Part shown: one piece after another, positions 34,546 through 44,039 of the stretch
Layout: every line of letters begins with the position of its first letter
Numbering within the stretch: the stretch's first letter is position 1
DNA from: Trachythela sp. YZ-2020
Lineage: Eukaryota > Cnidaria > Anthozoa > Malacalcyonacea > Clavulariidae
Direction of reading: 5' to 3'
Assembly: GCA_016169945.1 (NCBI GenBank)
Contig: JADLSH010000218.1
Location: 496,001 to 560,000, forward strand
Length of the DNA stretch: 64,000 nt
Program-made: the position numbers and the translations under genes
The notes under the pieces: generated by a model
Databases searched by the model: none
What the model was told of the DNA's origin: nothing
The model's input: only the letters and a program-made list of their open reading frames with translations

Positions 34546-34932
34546 ATGCTTTTTTCTCAACAAAATATGCGTTCTTCAAGGGCAAGTAATGTTGACGAAT
34601 TTTCGCCTGTGGAATTTCGGAAGCTGTGCAATTTGTTAGGGACAATATTTGCACAAACTGTTTCTTGCGAGATTTATGAGCTTTTCGAAGAGAGGTGTTG
34701 TGGTTGTAAACTAAATAGTTTTAGTCAGAGTGAGTGTCTTATGTTATCGTATGAGGAGAGATGTCAGATGTATGATTTGGAAGCCATAGAACGAGTTAAC
34801 AATAAAGATATGGTATGGAATAAGTTTGTTGAAGTGACGAAAGTTTTAGAGCTTCAGTGGGATGAATACGTGTTTGAATATTGGAATCTAAAGGGCGAAA
34901 AAGGGGGTAACGCGAACGCGAAATCGTACTGA
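34546..34932 (+). CDS. TIR-encoded 128-aa Cys-containing protein (left copy)
   Basis: Open frame identical in residue sequence to the one at 37885-37499 in the right TIR. After a polar start, residues 22-50 form a hydrophobic/helical stretch (EFRKLCNLLGTIFAQTV). A Cys cluster follows (FEERCCGCKLNSFSQSEC, about 47-64), which may bind metal, then a charged helical C-terminus. TATACAAA at about 34503 lies some 43 bases before the ATG. It is convergent with the ATPase gene. I do not know its function. Small proteins with a C-G-C...C cluster accompany related ATPases in other animal elements as I recall, but this was not checked. Confidence 0.6.
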   Translation: MLFSQQNMRSSRASNVDEFSPVEFRKLCNLLGTIFAQTVSCEIYELFEERCCGCKLNSFSQSECLMLSYEERCQMYDLEAIERVNNKDMVWNKFVEVTKVLELQWDEYVFEYWNLKGEKGGNANAKSY

Positions 34933-35075
34933 TTTTAAAAGTAAATTATTATTGCTCGCTTTGCTTGGCTGGATGCATATATTAACGCACAGATTAACGT
35001 TTGTAACAAATTTATTTCTTAAGTATAACAATTAATCACACAAATGCATATAATTCTTAAACATATTGTCTTGCT

Positions 35076-36419
35076 TTATTGCTCGTTAGCCATGGTTTCT
35101 TTAACAAAGGCTCGGACCGTAGGCTCGTCTTCGTGCAGATTCACCCACTTCATACGACCTGTAGCTAGGTGCCTTATTTTGACAGGCCAATAATTTTCGT
35201 CGTTGATTAAGACACCCGGATGGCTAGGATCAACACTATTACGCGATGTTTTATACATCTCTATGATAGCATATCCTTCGGGAATGACACGAACGCGATC
35301 GGCTTTGTCGATGTATTTTAGCCACTCGGGGATAGTTGCATCCGACCAGGTAATATACCGATGATGTTTAGGTTGTTTTCTTCCAGGCTTGGTTTCGACC
35401 GGTGTGGGTGTAGTCACTTTAGTTTGGGTGGTGAAGGGATAAACATGACAGTCGCCAAATAGGTCTCCAAGAACTTGCTTATTGGTTGGTGTGTCAGGCT
35501 TGTTATCCACCAATAAGTATCCAAACGGTTTTTCGGTCTCTTTGTAATAAGCGTTCATAAAATGGATTCTGTTCTTATCAAACATGCGTTCTCCAACAAT
35601 TCCAATTTGTTTCCTATCGCTTGGACTTCGGAAGAGAGCAAGATATTGGGCATTTCGGCTGATATCCGTATTATATTTCCCCTTTGGAAACATGTTTTGC
35701 AGCAATAAGATAACGCTCGCGTTTCGATGGCGGCCTTGGGTAAACAATCGAGATACCACAGGACTGTCTGTCGCTTCAGCCATCAAATCGTCCAGGATGA
35801 TGATGATGTTGTTGTACCGCGTATCAATCTCGCTCATGTTCTCAGACAGTTCGGGTAGACTTCTCTCAAACCGGATGCTTTTTCCGAGAGACTTTTTCAA
35901 GACGTCATAACATTCTTGCCACTGGTTGTAGTACCAAAAAATGCGAATACTTTTTTGCTCTTCGTACACGATACGATTGTTTTCCAAAATTTGTTGGACA
36001 AAATACGTGTTTCCACTTTGGCTCGGACCCACGACCAAAAGTGAGAATTTATGGCGGAGGTTGAAATCCGGATAGGGTTTGGTGGTTAAAGATGAGGTTG
36101 TAGCTTTTGGTTTCTTTGCTGGCTGTGTAATTCGAGGAGATCTCCTTTGGTCTGCTGTAGGTCTATCGATGTTCATATACGGACAAGAAGACTTGTCGAT
36201 GTTCATATAATGATGCGGAGATTTGTCGATGTAGGGCTGCCATGACGACACCCGGGCTTGCTTAAGATAAGGTTTTCTCTTCTCGGAAGATAAGCCGTGA
36301 ACTTGCAAAAGATGTGTACTGATATTCTTCAAATTAGGCCGACCGCAAAGCGGACAGGTCCGGCGAAATCGTCTCTGCATGACTGCTGTGGCAAATGATT
36401 CAAGTTTACATAGAAACAC
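35076..36419 (-). CDS. Packaging-type P-loop ATPase with N-terminal C2H2 finger
   Basis: Complete 447-codon frame. Met14 (36380) is the likelier start, since TATATAG at 36430-36424 lies where a TATA box would be for it; the protein is then 434 aa. Residues 22-41 form a C-x2-C-x10-H-x4-H finger (CPLCGRPNL...H...H). A basic linker follows. Walker A at 131-138 is GPSQSGNT, with Asn where Lys is expected (residue 137, codon 36011-36009). Walker B is NNIIIILDD at 203-211, and RHRNASVILLLQN at 230-242 is the sensor block of HerA/FtsK-A32 type ATPases. These move DNA, often into capsids. The Lys loss should cripple ATP hydrolysis. The stop codon overlaps an AATAAA. The call rests on motifs; the exact clade is open. 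Confidence 0.75.
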   Translation of the reverse strand: MFLCKLESFATAVMQRRFRRTCPLCGRPNLKNISTHLLQVHGLSSEKRKPYLKQARVSSWQPYIDKSPHHYMNIDKSSCPYMNIDRPTADQRRSPRITQPAKKPKATTSSLTTKPYPDFNLRHKFSLLVVGPSQSGNTYFVQQILENNRIVYEEQKSIRIFWYYNQWQECYDVLKKSLGKSIRFERSLPELSENMSEIDTRYNNIIIILDDLMAEATDSPVVSRLFTQGRHRNASVILLLQNMFPKGKYNTDISRNAQYLALFRSPSDRKQIGIVGERMFDKNRIHFMNAYYKETEKPFGYLLVDNKPDTPTNKQVLGDLFGDCHVYPFTTQTKVTTPTPVETKPGRKQPKHHRYITWSDATIPEWLKYIDKADRVRVIPEGYAIIEMYKTSRNSVDPSHPGVLINDENYWPVKIRHLATGRMKWVNLHEDEPTVRAFVKETMANEQ

Positions 36420-36768
36420 GGTTCTATATATCGTTGCTTTGAGGAAGGTTTGGTGGGATTTTGTAGCAGTTGTCTGGAAATTCTCTAAAGCTTCTGTGGA
36501 GCTTCTGTGGAGCTTCTGTGGAGTTTCTGTAAAAGCTTCTGTTCAGCTTCTGTGAAGCTTCTTCTGGAGCTTCTAGAGTTTAAAGCTTCTCTGTGAAGCT
36601 TCTGTAAACTTCTGTGGAGCTTCTTGTGAGCTTTATATTAGGTTGTGGGCATGCTTTAAAGATCATTAAATCTCCCCCACCATCGTTAGGATTTGTTTTG
36701 CGTATAAATAGTCGTGTATAGCAAAGAATTTGCTTATTTACATTAACATTCGTAGGACGAGCACTAAA
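36420..36768. promoter_or_regulatory. Divergent promoter region with AGCTTCTGTGG repeats
   Basis: Shared upstream region of the ATPase and acidic genes. A TATA box TATAAATA (36703-36710) serves the rightward gene and TATATAG (36430-36424, minus) the leftward one. Between them, 36485-36630 holds about ten copies of an 11-mer AGCTTCTGTGG or shorter AGCTTCTGT, which look like regulatory protein sites or a decaying minisatellite. Confidence 0.55.
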
Positions 36769-37290
36769 ATGAACAGTCAGTACTACGGAAGCTATAGCCT
36801 TGTAGGGCATGATGACGACACCAGTGAACATGAGGAAAGTCCTATGGAAAGCCATACCGAAGATGAAAGCCATACCGAAGATGAGAGTAGCATCACGACT
36901 GGAGAGTGTGATGAAGACAGTTCCGAAGAGGAAATCGATCCCTGGGCTACATTGATCGACGACGCAGCATCCAAGGTTCGGGCACAGTACGAAGACATCT
37001 TACAAACACTTCTCATGGGGGATCATGAGGAAAGTGAAGCGAAACAGAAAGCCTTTGCCAAAATTCTACCCCTTTTGCAAAAGGAATTGGCCGATGTCTA
37101 CATGGATAACCTGACGTGGATGAAACAACTAAAGAAAGATCCAGTACATAAGAAAATAATGCAGACAAAGGAAACACTTGTCGAAAACGATGACTTTGAT
37201 CCAGAAGAAGCTTTGGAAGCAGCTGTTGATAAGAGAAAGTTTCTTATAAGAAGGCTTTTAAAGGATAACGATTTTGATAGCGATGATTAA
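36769..37290 (+). CDS. Highly acidic 173-aa protein of the ATPase element
   Basis: The frame is open from an ATG at 36730. Met at 36769 (MNSQYYGSYSLV) fits better, because a TATA box at 36703-36710 would start transcription after 36730. Residues about 13-62 are extremely acidic (HTEDESHTEDESS is a visible duplication; then GECDEDSSEEEIDP). The rest is helical and charged (KVRAQYEDILQTLLM, KAFAKILPLLQKELADVYM), ending in FDSDD. No known domain. An acidic helper, scaffold-like or activator role is possible, but that is speculation. AATAAA signals follow at 37351 and 37414. It is transcribed away from the ATPase gene. Confidence 0.55.
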   Translation: MNSQYYGSYSLVGHDDDTSEHEESPMESHTEDESHTEDESSITTGECDEDSSEEEIDPWATLIDDAASKVRAQYEDILQTLLMGDHEESEAKQKAFAKILPLLQKELADVYMDNLTWMKQLKKDPVHKKIMQTKETLVENDDFDPEEALEAAVDKRKFLIRRLLKDNDFDSDD

Positions 37291-37498
37291 ACTCAGTCAA
37301 ACGGTTTAATGCGGTTGGAGCTTTTGTTAAAGAAACCATGGCTAACGAGCAATAAAGCAAGACAATATGTTTAAGAATTATATGCATTTGTGTGATTAAT
37401 TGTTATACTTAAGAAATAAATTTGTTACAAACGTTAATCTGTGCGTTAATATATGCATCCAGCCAAGCAAAGCGAGCAACAATAATTTACTTTTAAAA

Positions 37499-37885
37499 TC
37501 AGTACGATTTCGCGTTCGCGTTACCCCCTTTTTCGCCCTTTAGATTCCAATATTCAAACACGTATTCATCCCACTGAAGCTCTAAAACTTTCGTCACTTC
37601 AACAAACTTATTCCATACCATATCTTTATTGTTAACTCGTTCTATGGCTTCCAAATCATACATCTGACATCTCTCCTCATACGATAACATAAGACACTCA
37701 CTCTGACTAAAACTATTTAGTTTACAACCACAACACCTCTCTTCGAAAAGCTCATAAATCTCGCAAGAAACAGTTTGTGCAAATATTGTCCCTAACAAAT
37801 TGCACAGCTTCCGAAATTCCACAGGCGAAAATTCGTCAACATTACTTGCCCTTGAAGAACGCATATTTTGTTGAGAAAAAAGCAT
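37499..37885 (-). CDS. TIR-encoded 128-aa Cys-containing protein (right copy)
   Basis: Same predicted protein as 34546-34932, with no residue difference. Identity is expected if the TIRs are kept alike by gene conversion or copying during replication. It is transcribed inward, convergent with the acidic gene. Upstream (37970-38040) the two-and-a-half copy 24-mer with AGAGTTCGTACTTAG in inverse precedes it, as in the left TIR. Confidence 0.6.
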   Translation of the reverse strand: MLFSQQNMRSSRASNVDEFSPVEFRKLCNLLGTIFAQTVSCEIYELFEERCCGCKLNSFSQSECLMLSYEERCQMYDLEAIERVNNKDMVWNKFVEVTKVLELQWDEYVFEYWNLKGEKGGNANAKSY

Positions 37886-38389
37886 TTTAAAATAAACGTT
37901 ACCTACCCCTATTCATTTAGTTTGTATACTCGCATTCAACCAATTACGCAAAAAATATAGGCATGACGCAACGCTTTGTACGCACGCTAAGTACGAACTC
38001 TTGCACGCACACTAAGTACGAACTCTTGCACGCACGTTATCGATAAGCAATTTTCGCAATTTAGATTTCACTATGACTTGAAGATAGGGAAAACTCTTTT
38101 AAAAACCAACCAGATCTCAGTATACATATGTCTTCGTAGACGTCCGACCCCTGAGTAGCTACGCATTAATATTCACCATGCGTAAATACGCTCATTATTA
38201 TTCATCGTGCATCACTCTGAATACTAATTACTTCCCTCGCTATATGGGGGGGGGGGGGGGGGAATCTACGACTGCGCAAATATGGACACGCGAGCGACGT
38301 TCGAAAAGGCTGGAAAAGCTTGTGTTTTTTTGACGTTCTGGACTGCAAGAAAGCTTCGTGTTTCACCCTGCAAACACTATGTATGGATA

Positions 38390-39205
38390 TTTGTACATCG
38401 GTATTATTTATAATGGGGTATATAGAGATGCTGTTTTGAACGCCAATTTAATATCGCATTGGCTGACTGGTTTTTAATGGATCCTAGCTACTGGATATTT
38501 ATATTCTTCTGAACCAGACCTTTTCTACGATCATGGGAATTTAGCAGTTTTGACGTATAATGATATCCAGTTTGTAGCGCCAACTAGGTAAGTAAAGTTT
38601 TGAAATTAACGCGTGTAAAATTTGTAATTCGCATTAGTATCTCGTCATTCCGCTCGTGTTATAAAGAACTTGCATGTTCTGTGTTGCCGCGCCTGCCCCT
38701 TTTTACAGATTTATTGCTCGTTTTCACCGTATCGTTTTGGTTTAAAATGGTTATTAAAGTATTAGACCATCCATTAAGAATGTGGAAAACTTTTATTTAC
38801 CATGCATGCCTGTGCCAGCTTTGTCAATTTGTAATCCGTACGTAGCGACTTTGATATTGCAGTGTAGTAAAGTATTTAGTAATAAAAGTATTTCTCAACG
38901 TGTAACCAGACAAAGTGAACATCTTCATCTGCCTAGAGTTAGAACTGAAACTGCCAAACGTAGTTTATACTATAATGGTTGTATAATATATAATAAATTT
39001 AAATAATGTCAATGACTTTTTAAATTGATATAGAACTTTGAACTTCTATTATAGAATTCTTAGATTTTATAAATTGTTGTAAAATAATATCTAGACGATC
39101 ATATGTATTTTTATATAATATCAGAGCTCCTGTTGATAGCAGTGACATTTTTGTCGCTGATAGGGCTACTCTGTATAAATAAAGGTGTCTAAAAAAAAAG
39201 TAATT
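38390..39205 (+). pseudogene. 3' fragment of a non-LTR retrotransposon inside the TIR
   Basis: Near 38890-39006 the frame reads SEHLHLPRVRTETAKRSLYY and NGCIIYNKF, the extreme C-terminus of a non-LTR reverse transcriptase (RTE/L2-like style). It is followed by an untranslated tail, AATAAA (39177) and an A run (39191-39199). It lies only in the right TIR, so it inserted after the TIRs existed. The upstream part (38410-38880) is too decayed to read. Confidence 0.65.
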
Positions 39206-40427
39206 TTGATTAAATGCTCACTCAATTAGGTCGAACTCGGCATGCTTTTGTTTGTTTTTGACCAACTCTTTTATTTAGTTATATATATTTATATATACGT
39301 TTATTAGTTTTATATAAAAACGATATTTCAACTTCAAAAACCAAGGGAAAAATGAAAAATACAATATATATTCATAGTACATTAAATAGCCATTTTGGCC
39401 ATACAAAAAATACCAAAAATATTCAGAAATAAAATTTTGAGTGCTTACCAGACAAAAAGCTTGCTTGTACGATGAAAACCAATGGGTTTCTGCATTTCCA
39501 GAACATGAAAAACTGCAGCAACTTGCTCTTCTTTTGCATATAAAGTAATTGAATATTTGATAAGTCAGAAAAGCATTTTTAATTTTTGTTTTAGTTTAGG
39601 CAATAAAACGCGGCTTTAAATTAGCCAAAAAAATAGAAAAGATATATTTACTTACCGGGCAAATCTCTCTTCTGCTTTTCTTGCTCACATGTTATGTTAT
39701 GTTTTCAAATTTTTAGTAAACAAAAAAATATTTTTACGAGCGTATTTGTCTATTTTTTTCGGCCTTTGTCTTTGACTTTCTGACTATAAAGTATGCATTC
39801 CCCCCTGTTGCTGTTTTTTTGACAAAGTTTGTTTACTTTTGATAGCCAATAGGATTGCGTTTTATATTTCGTCATAGCCGTTTGAGGTATCCCGCATCAG
39901 GACAAAAAAAATGCCGGCTAAAATTGAAAAAAACTTCGTAGACTTTGCCTCGTTTCTTGCGTGTCTAAACCGTTTTTAAATATATTAATTTGTGATTAAG
40001 TAGGAAATTTATCAGTCTTCAAAGTGTTTATGTTTTTTTGGCTGTTCTCCTCGTAGTTTTTTGGTATTTTGACAAAGTGTTGAGGTGTTTGATGTAAAAT
40101 TTAAAATGTTCTTGCCTACCTTGGGAATATATATATATACAAATGAACACAACAGATGACGTGCAAGCGCGCGCGATTAATATAGGGGAATGAGACGAGT
40201 TTTTATTCTACTATGTTTAATTGATAAATAAAATAATCTACAACAGTATTTGGGTTGTATTAGAGTATTAGAGTGATCGACTCAGTACTTCATGTTACAA
40301 TAACTTTTGGAGGAGTAAATTGTGTGGTCCGAATGGGCGAGGGGATTCTGCGTGCATGTATTTCTAGTATTTACTAATACAATATGCTGTAAAATTTAAA
40401 GTATTTTGAAAAATATAATATTCACGG

Positions 40428-41430
40428 TTGTTGTCAAATGTAGTGTTTTTTGCTAAAATTGTTGAATTGGCTAACTCTATAATCCCCGATAAGCGTAGAG
40501 CTGCATACAAAAAAAGGACTGTAGCAAGTACAGGTGAGGAAAAGGAGAAACAAAGAGAAGAAAATAGGGCTTGTATCAGAGAAAGAAGGCAGAAAGAAAG
40601 AAGTCGAAAGCGAGAGGAGAGGTTTGAAGGTATGAGACAACAAGTGACAGAAACAAGCACAGAGGCAAGACTTGACAATGTAGGTGCTAATGGTGAGGTT
40701 ATAAATAATCGTGATGAATATTTACATGAGGGCAGTTGGCAAAATGCTGATAACCCTTTGCATGAGCAAGAGTTTGTTCAAAATGAAATGCACAGCTTTC
40801 ATTTAGATCAAGAAAGTTTAGAGCATCGACAATGTACAATTTGTAAAGAAGCCTGGCCGACACGACAGAAACATATGTTTGTTACCGATGTAAAAGAGAC
40901 AAGAAATCTCCAAATAATTTCAGTGCTGAGAATGACATGGACCCAGGAATTGTTCCTGAACAGTTAAGAGGTTTGACACAGGTAGAAGAAATGTTAATTT
41001 CAAGGGTTTGCCCTATTATGAGAGTGTATAGAAAACATGGTAGGCAGAGGGGGTATAAGGGGCATGTACTAAACTTACCTCAAGATATTCAAGGTTTCTT
41101 GAATAGGTTACCTACACGCTGACTTGCCAGTTATGATTGTGGGAAGACATTGTGCTGACGACACACATAGAGATTTTACTGTGCGTCGAAACAGAGTTCT
41201 TGAAGCTATATTATGGTTAAAGACGAACAATCCATTTTTAAAGACATAGAAATTGATCGAGATGTTATCCAAAGTTTATCGGAAAAGGGTATTCCAGATG
41301 AGCTAAGGTATGTAGTTGATGAAAATGAACATTCAGTTCATGTTGATAATGAGGCCCCCCCCCAAGACCCTGTAATGAGTGCTAATGCTAGTGTTGAAGA
41401 ATTAGTTTTAGGAAATGGTAGTACATCATT
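40428..41430 (+). pseudogene. Helitron Rep N-terminal region
   Basis: Starts with a Lys/Arg/Glu-rich helical segment (EEKEKQREENRACIRERRQK), then NPLHEQEFVQNEMHSFHLD and [16 protein letters not shown]. After a frame break near 40870 it gives CYRCKRDKK, completing a C-x2-C...C-x2-C pair. Then [38 protein letters not shown] and [17 protein letters not shown] appear, standard Helitron Rep N-terminal text. A second frame break near 41120 precedes HRDFTVRRNRVLEAILWL. This region lies upstream of the catalytic domain and is thought to bind DNA. Confidence 0.8.
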
Positions 41431-41436
41431 TATTCT

Positions 41437-44038
41437 ATGCGTCAAAAACAGAGAAAAGACAATGCAGTTATCCAAGATGCAGTAAATGAGGTTCATCCCT
41501 TAGACTGGCCGTCTACTGAAGGTAATGTAGTTAATGAAGTTAAAACAAATGGTTTGGCTACTATGGAATTTCCGACATTGTTTCCTTATGGGAAAGGTGA
41601 CCCAACAAATAGGGCGAGACAGCATGGTATAACATTAACAGAGGCATTCAAACACTTCATGAAGTTTGCTGTGAAACTGGCAAATGGTAAGTTTGAATGG
41701 AGGTTTGCTTCTCACCCACGGTTTCCATATTGGGCGTTAAATATGAAACAGCGACATCAGTTGTTGTCACAAGCTGATATTTACTTACGTCAACATCCTG
41801 CTGATGCCAACATGACAATGGAAGAACTGAAGCAGATGGTTAATTCCATGAATGCAAATCAGATGATCAACAGGTTGCAACGCTATGTGTCGAAAATTCA
41901 AGGTACGAATCAGTATTGGTATCAGCGGCTGCAGGAATTGTTAGCCTTGATTGGGCAAAAAGGCTGCCCAACTTGTTTCTTTACATTTAGCGCAGCCGAC
42001 AGTCATTGGCCAGATTTACAAAGGCTGTTGCAAAGCAATGAAGGCGCTTCAAGATCCGAACGGGCACAAGCTGTAATTGACAATCCACATCTGACTGATT
42101 GGTTCTTCATGCAGAGGCTGCAGGAGTTTATCAGACATTGGCTTAGTGGTGTCTTGGATGCTGAATGGTTTTGGTATCGATTCGAGTATCAGGCCAGGGG
42201 AAGTATTCATGCACACGGATGTGCAAAGTTAAAAAATGAACCTGATATTAGATTATTACGTAATCGTGCATGTATTGCAGTGCTAGAGAATGAGACAAGC
42301 AGACAAGAAATGTCACAAGTTTCTTTTGATTTCCTTTTCCAGGATGTTCTCAGAGAGGGCGAAGACGCTGAGAAGTTGCTAATACAGTAAGAACCAATTA
42401 TTTTACATACTATTGTGATGTACATAAGTGTGAATGAGCCGACTTTGGGGGGGGGGGGGGGGTGCTAAATATTATTTACATTAGAAACACTTATAATAGA
42501 TATTTCCCAAATTTTCGGCCTGGAAATAAAGACTGCTTATTGGATTATATTGTCAGTCTCGATTTCAAGCTATTGTTTCCTGTGCATTCAAGCAAATGTT
42601 CGGAAAGTGTCTATTGTGATAAATGTCTGATATTTAAATTCATTATATACATTATTGATTATGCATAAAAAACACTCACGCTATATGTCCAGCTAATGTT
42701 CAGGTACCATAAATTATTGCTATTTTGAGTAGATGTTTGCTCAATTGTTTCCTTTATTATCCATATTAATATGTGCAATGCTGTTTAGATTTATTGAAAA
42801 TGTTGCAACACTGTTGCAATCTAATATGATAGCTTCCACAAATATTTTGAGAAATTTCAATTTTCCTTCAAAATTGTCGGTATGAAATTTTCCTAGCAAT
42901 TTTAAGGTTTCATTCCATAGTGTGAAATACTGAAATTGAAAAACTGTTAATCTTGCATGAAAAATCTAATAATTTGGGATTAAACGTTTGTAGTGTTGGA
43001 ATTTATTACATCCTCCTCATTACGCAACAGTCAGTATCGTTTTAGAATGCAGAGAGTGGAATGATGTTGTGTATATTTCAATGTACTCTATGTTTATTAT
43101 ATTTTTTTCAAATATGAAGGTATGTTGACTGGCTGGTGACAACAGTGAATGAAGACTTGCCAGATGAACACTGGAGGGTACCAGACCCCCACCCATCTGC
43201 TGTAAGAGCCACAGCAGTCGAGAACCATGACAATGACTATCACAGGTTAGTTAATACTGTAGACAGGCACACAAGATGCAGTCCAGCCTATTGTTTGAGA
43301 GAGAAAAGATTGGACCTACCTGCAGAATACAGATTTGGTTTTCCAAAACCATTACAAGATGCAACGACACTAACTTACGAGATTGTAGCTAAGAAGAATA
43401 AGTCTATAGAGTCTGAGTTAAGCACCAAAATAAATGACGAGCGGCTAAATTCCCGTAACAGGGTCATGCTCGAAAATTGGCGACCCAATGTCGATTTCCA
43501 GGTTATTGTAGATGAGAAGGCATGTGCAAGATACATGGCTAAGTATGCTGCGAAAGGAGAACCGCGATCAAAATCTGCCTCTCAAATACTAAAAGTTGCT
43601 GTATCCTCATTACAGAATGATGACCAAGTGTCTTCAGCTATCAAGAAAGCTATGATCCAAGTTGCTGGAGATAGAGATATGGCAGCCCAAGAAACTGCAC
43701 ATATGTTACTTAGTCTGCCATTTGTAGGCTGCACATATAGTTTTGTTACTCTTTCTTTAGAAAACAGCAGGAAGGTTATTCTTGATGTGGAAAATCAAGG
43801 AGACGAGATACTTCCGAAGTCTGTTCTAGAAGATTATGGAGAGCGTACAGCAGTGAGAAGTAGGTATACTGGGATGTCTCAGTTGAATTTGATGCAATAC
43901 GCGTCGCAGTACACTAAAGTCAGAGGTGAGTTGACTAAACGAGCAAATCCGTACATTGTCAGGACATTTCCAAAAGTTTCAGCCAATCCCAGTGGTCCTG
44001 ATTTTGGAAAATACTGCAAATATCAGCTTATAGTTTAA
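41437..44038 (+). pseudogene. Helitron Rep (HUH nuclease) with a spliceosomal intron
   Basis: Exon part 1 (to 42386) contains the Helitron-like N domain (MEFPTLFPYGKGDP, CPTCFFTFSAADSHWP, DWFFMQRLQEFIRHW). It ends with the HUH motif in RGSIHAHGCAKL; the H-x-H codons are at 42208-42216. Exon part 2 (from 43120) opens with YVDWLVTTVNEDLPDEHW, then the double-tyrosine active site RYMAKYAAKGE (about 43530-43560). HUH plus Y-x3-Y is the catalytic set that nicks and joins DNA in rolling-circle transposition. Splicing restores frame exactly. Coding then runs to 44038, where a 1-base change gives a stop; acidic text (DDSDDESDDES-like) follows in another frame to the helicase. Confidence 0.85.
42387..43119 (+). 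other. 733-nt GT-AG intron in the Helitron Rep gene
   Basis: Donor GTAAGA at 42387, acceptor AG at 43118-43119 after a T-rich tract. Removing it joins CA and G into a Gln codon, and continues LLIQ to YVDW as in unspliced relatives (phase 2). The interior has a poly-G run (42446-42461), no long frame and no recognisable repeat. Confidence 0.75.
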
Positions 44039-44039
44039 G

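Larger units (their letters stand above)
32312..35108. repeat. Left terminal inverted repeat
   Basis: Inverse of the right TIR. The inner 970 bases (34140-35108) are near identical to 37323-38290, with positions summing to 72431. The inner edge falls inside the last codons of the ATPase gene, so a fragment of the ATPase 3' end is also present after the acidic gene. A poly-C run at 34145 matches poly-G at 38247. Confidence 0.9.
32312..40251. mobile_element. 7.9-kb long-TIR element with ATPase core (virus-like)
   Basis: Outer ends AAATACTGTTGTAGATT (32312) and AATCTACAACAGTATTT (to 40251) are exact inverses, and inverted similarity runs inward to 35108 and 37323. The unique core is only about 2.2 kb. 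Gene order: repeats, 128-aa gene rightward, ATPase leftward, acidic protein rightward, 128-aa gene leftward, repeats. Long TIRs and a packaging-type ATPase recall Polinton-like or other virus-derived elements. No polymerase B, integrase, protease or capsid gene is visible, and the ends do not start like Polintons. No target duplication was found by eye. The left TIR gained a tandem array and the right TIR a retrotransposon fragment. Confidence 0.7.
37323..40251. repeat. Right terminal inverted repeat
   Basis: Inverse of the left TIR, interrupted by about 1 kb at roughly 38390-39440 that has no left counterpart and includes a retrotransposon 3' fragment. The outer block 39440-40251 matches 32312-33070. 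Confidence 0.9.

Noticed and set aside
38600..38845. 81-codon frame in the right TIR as a separate gene
   Set aside because: It overlaps decayed retrotransposon sequence whose recognisable RT C-terminus is in another frame just downstream.
32312..40251. Straight assignment as a Polinton/Maverick
   Set aside because: No polymerase B, retroviral-type integrase, protease or capsid genes, and the ends do not resemble Polinton ends; only the ATPase and long TIRs agree.
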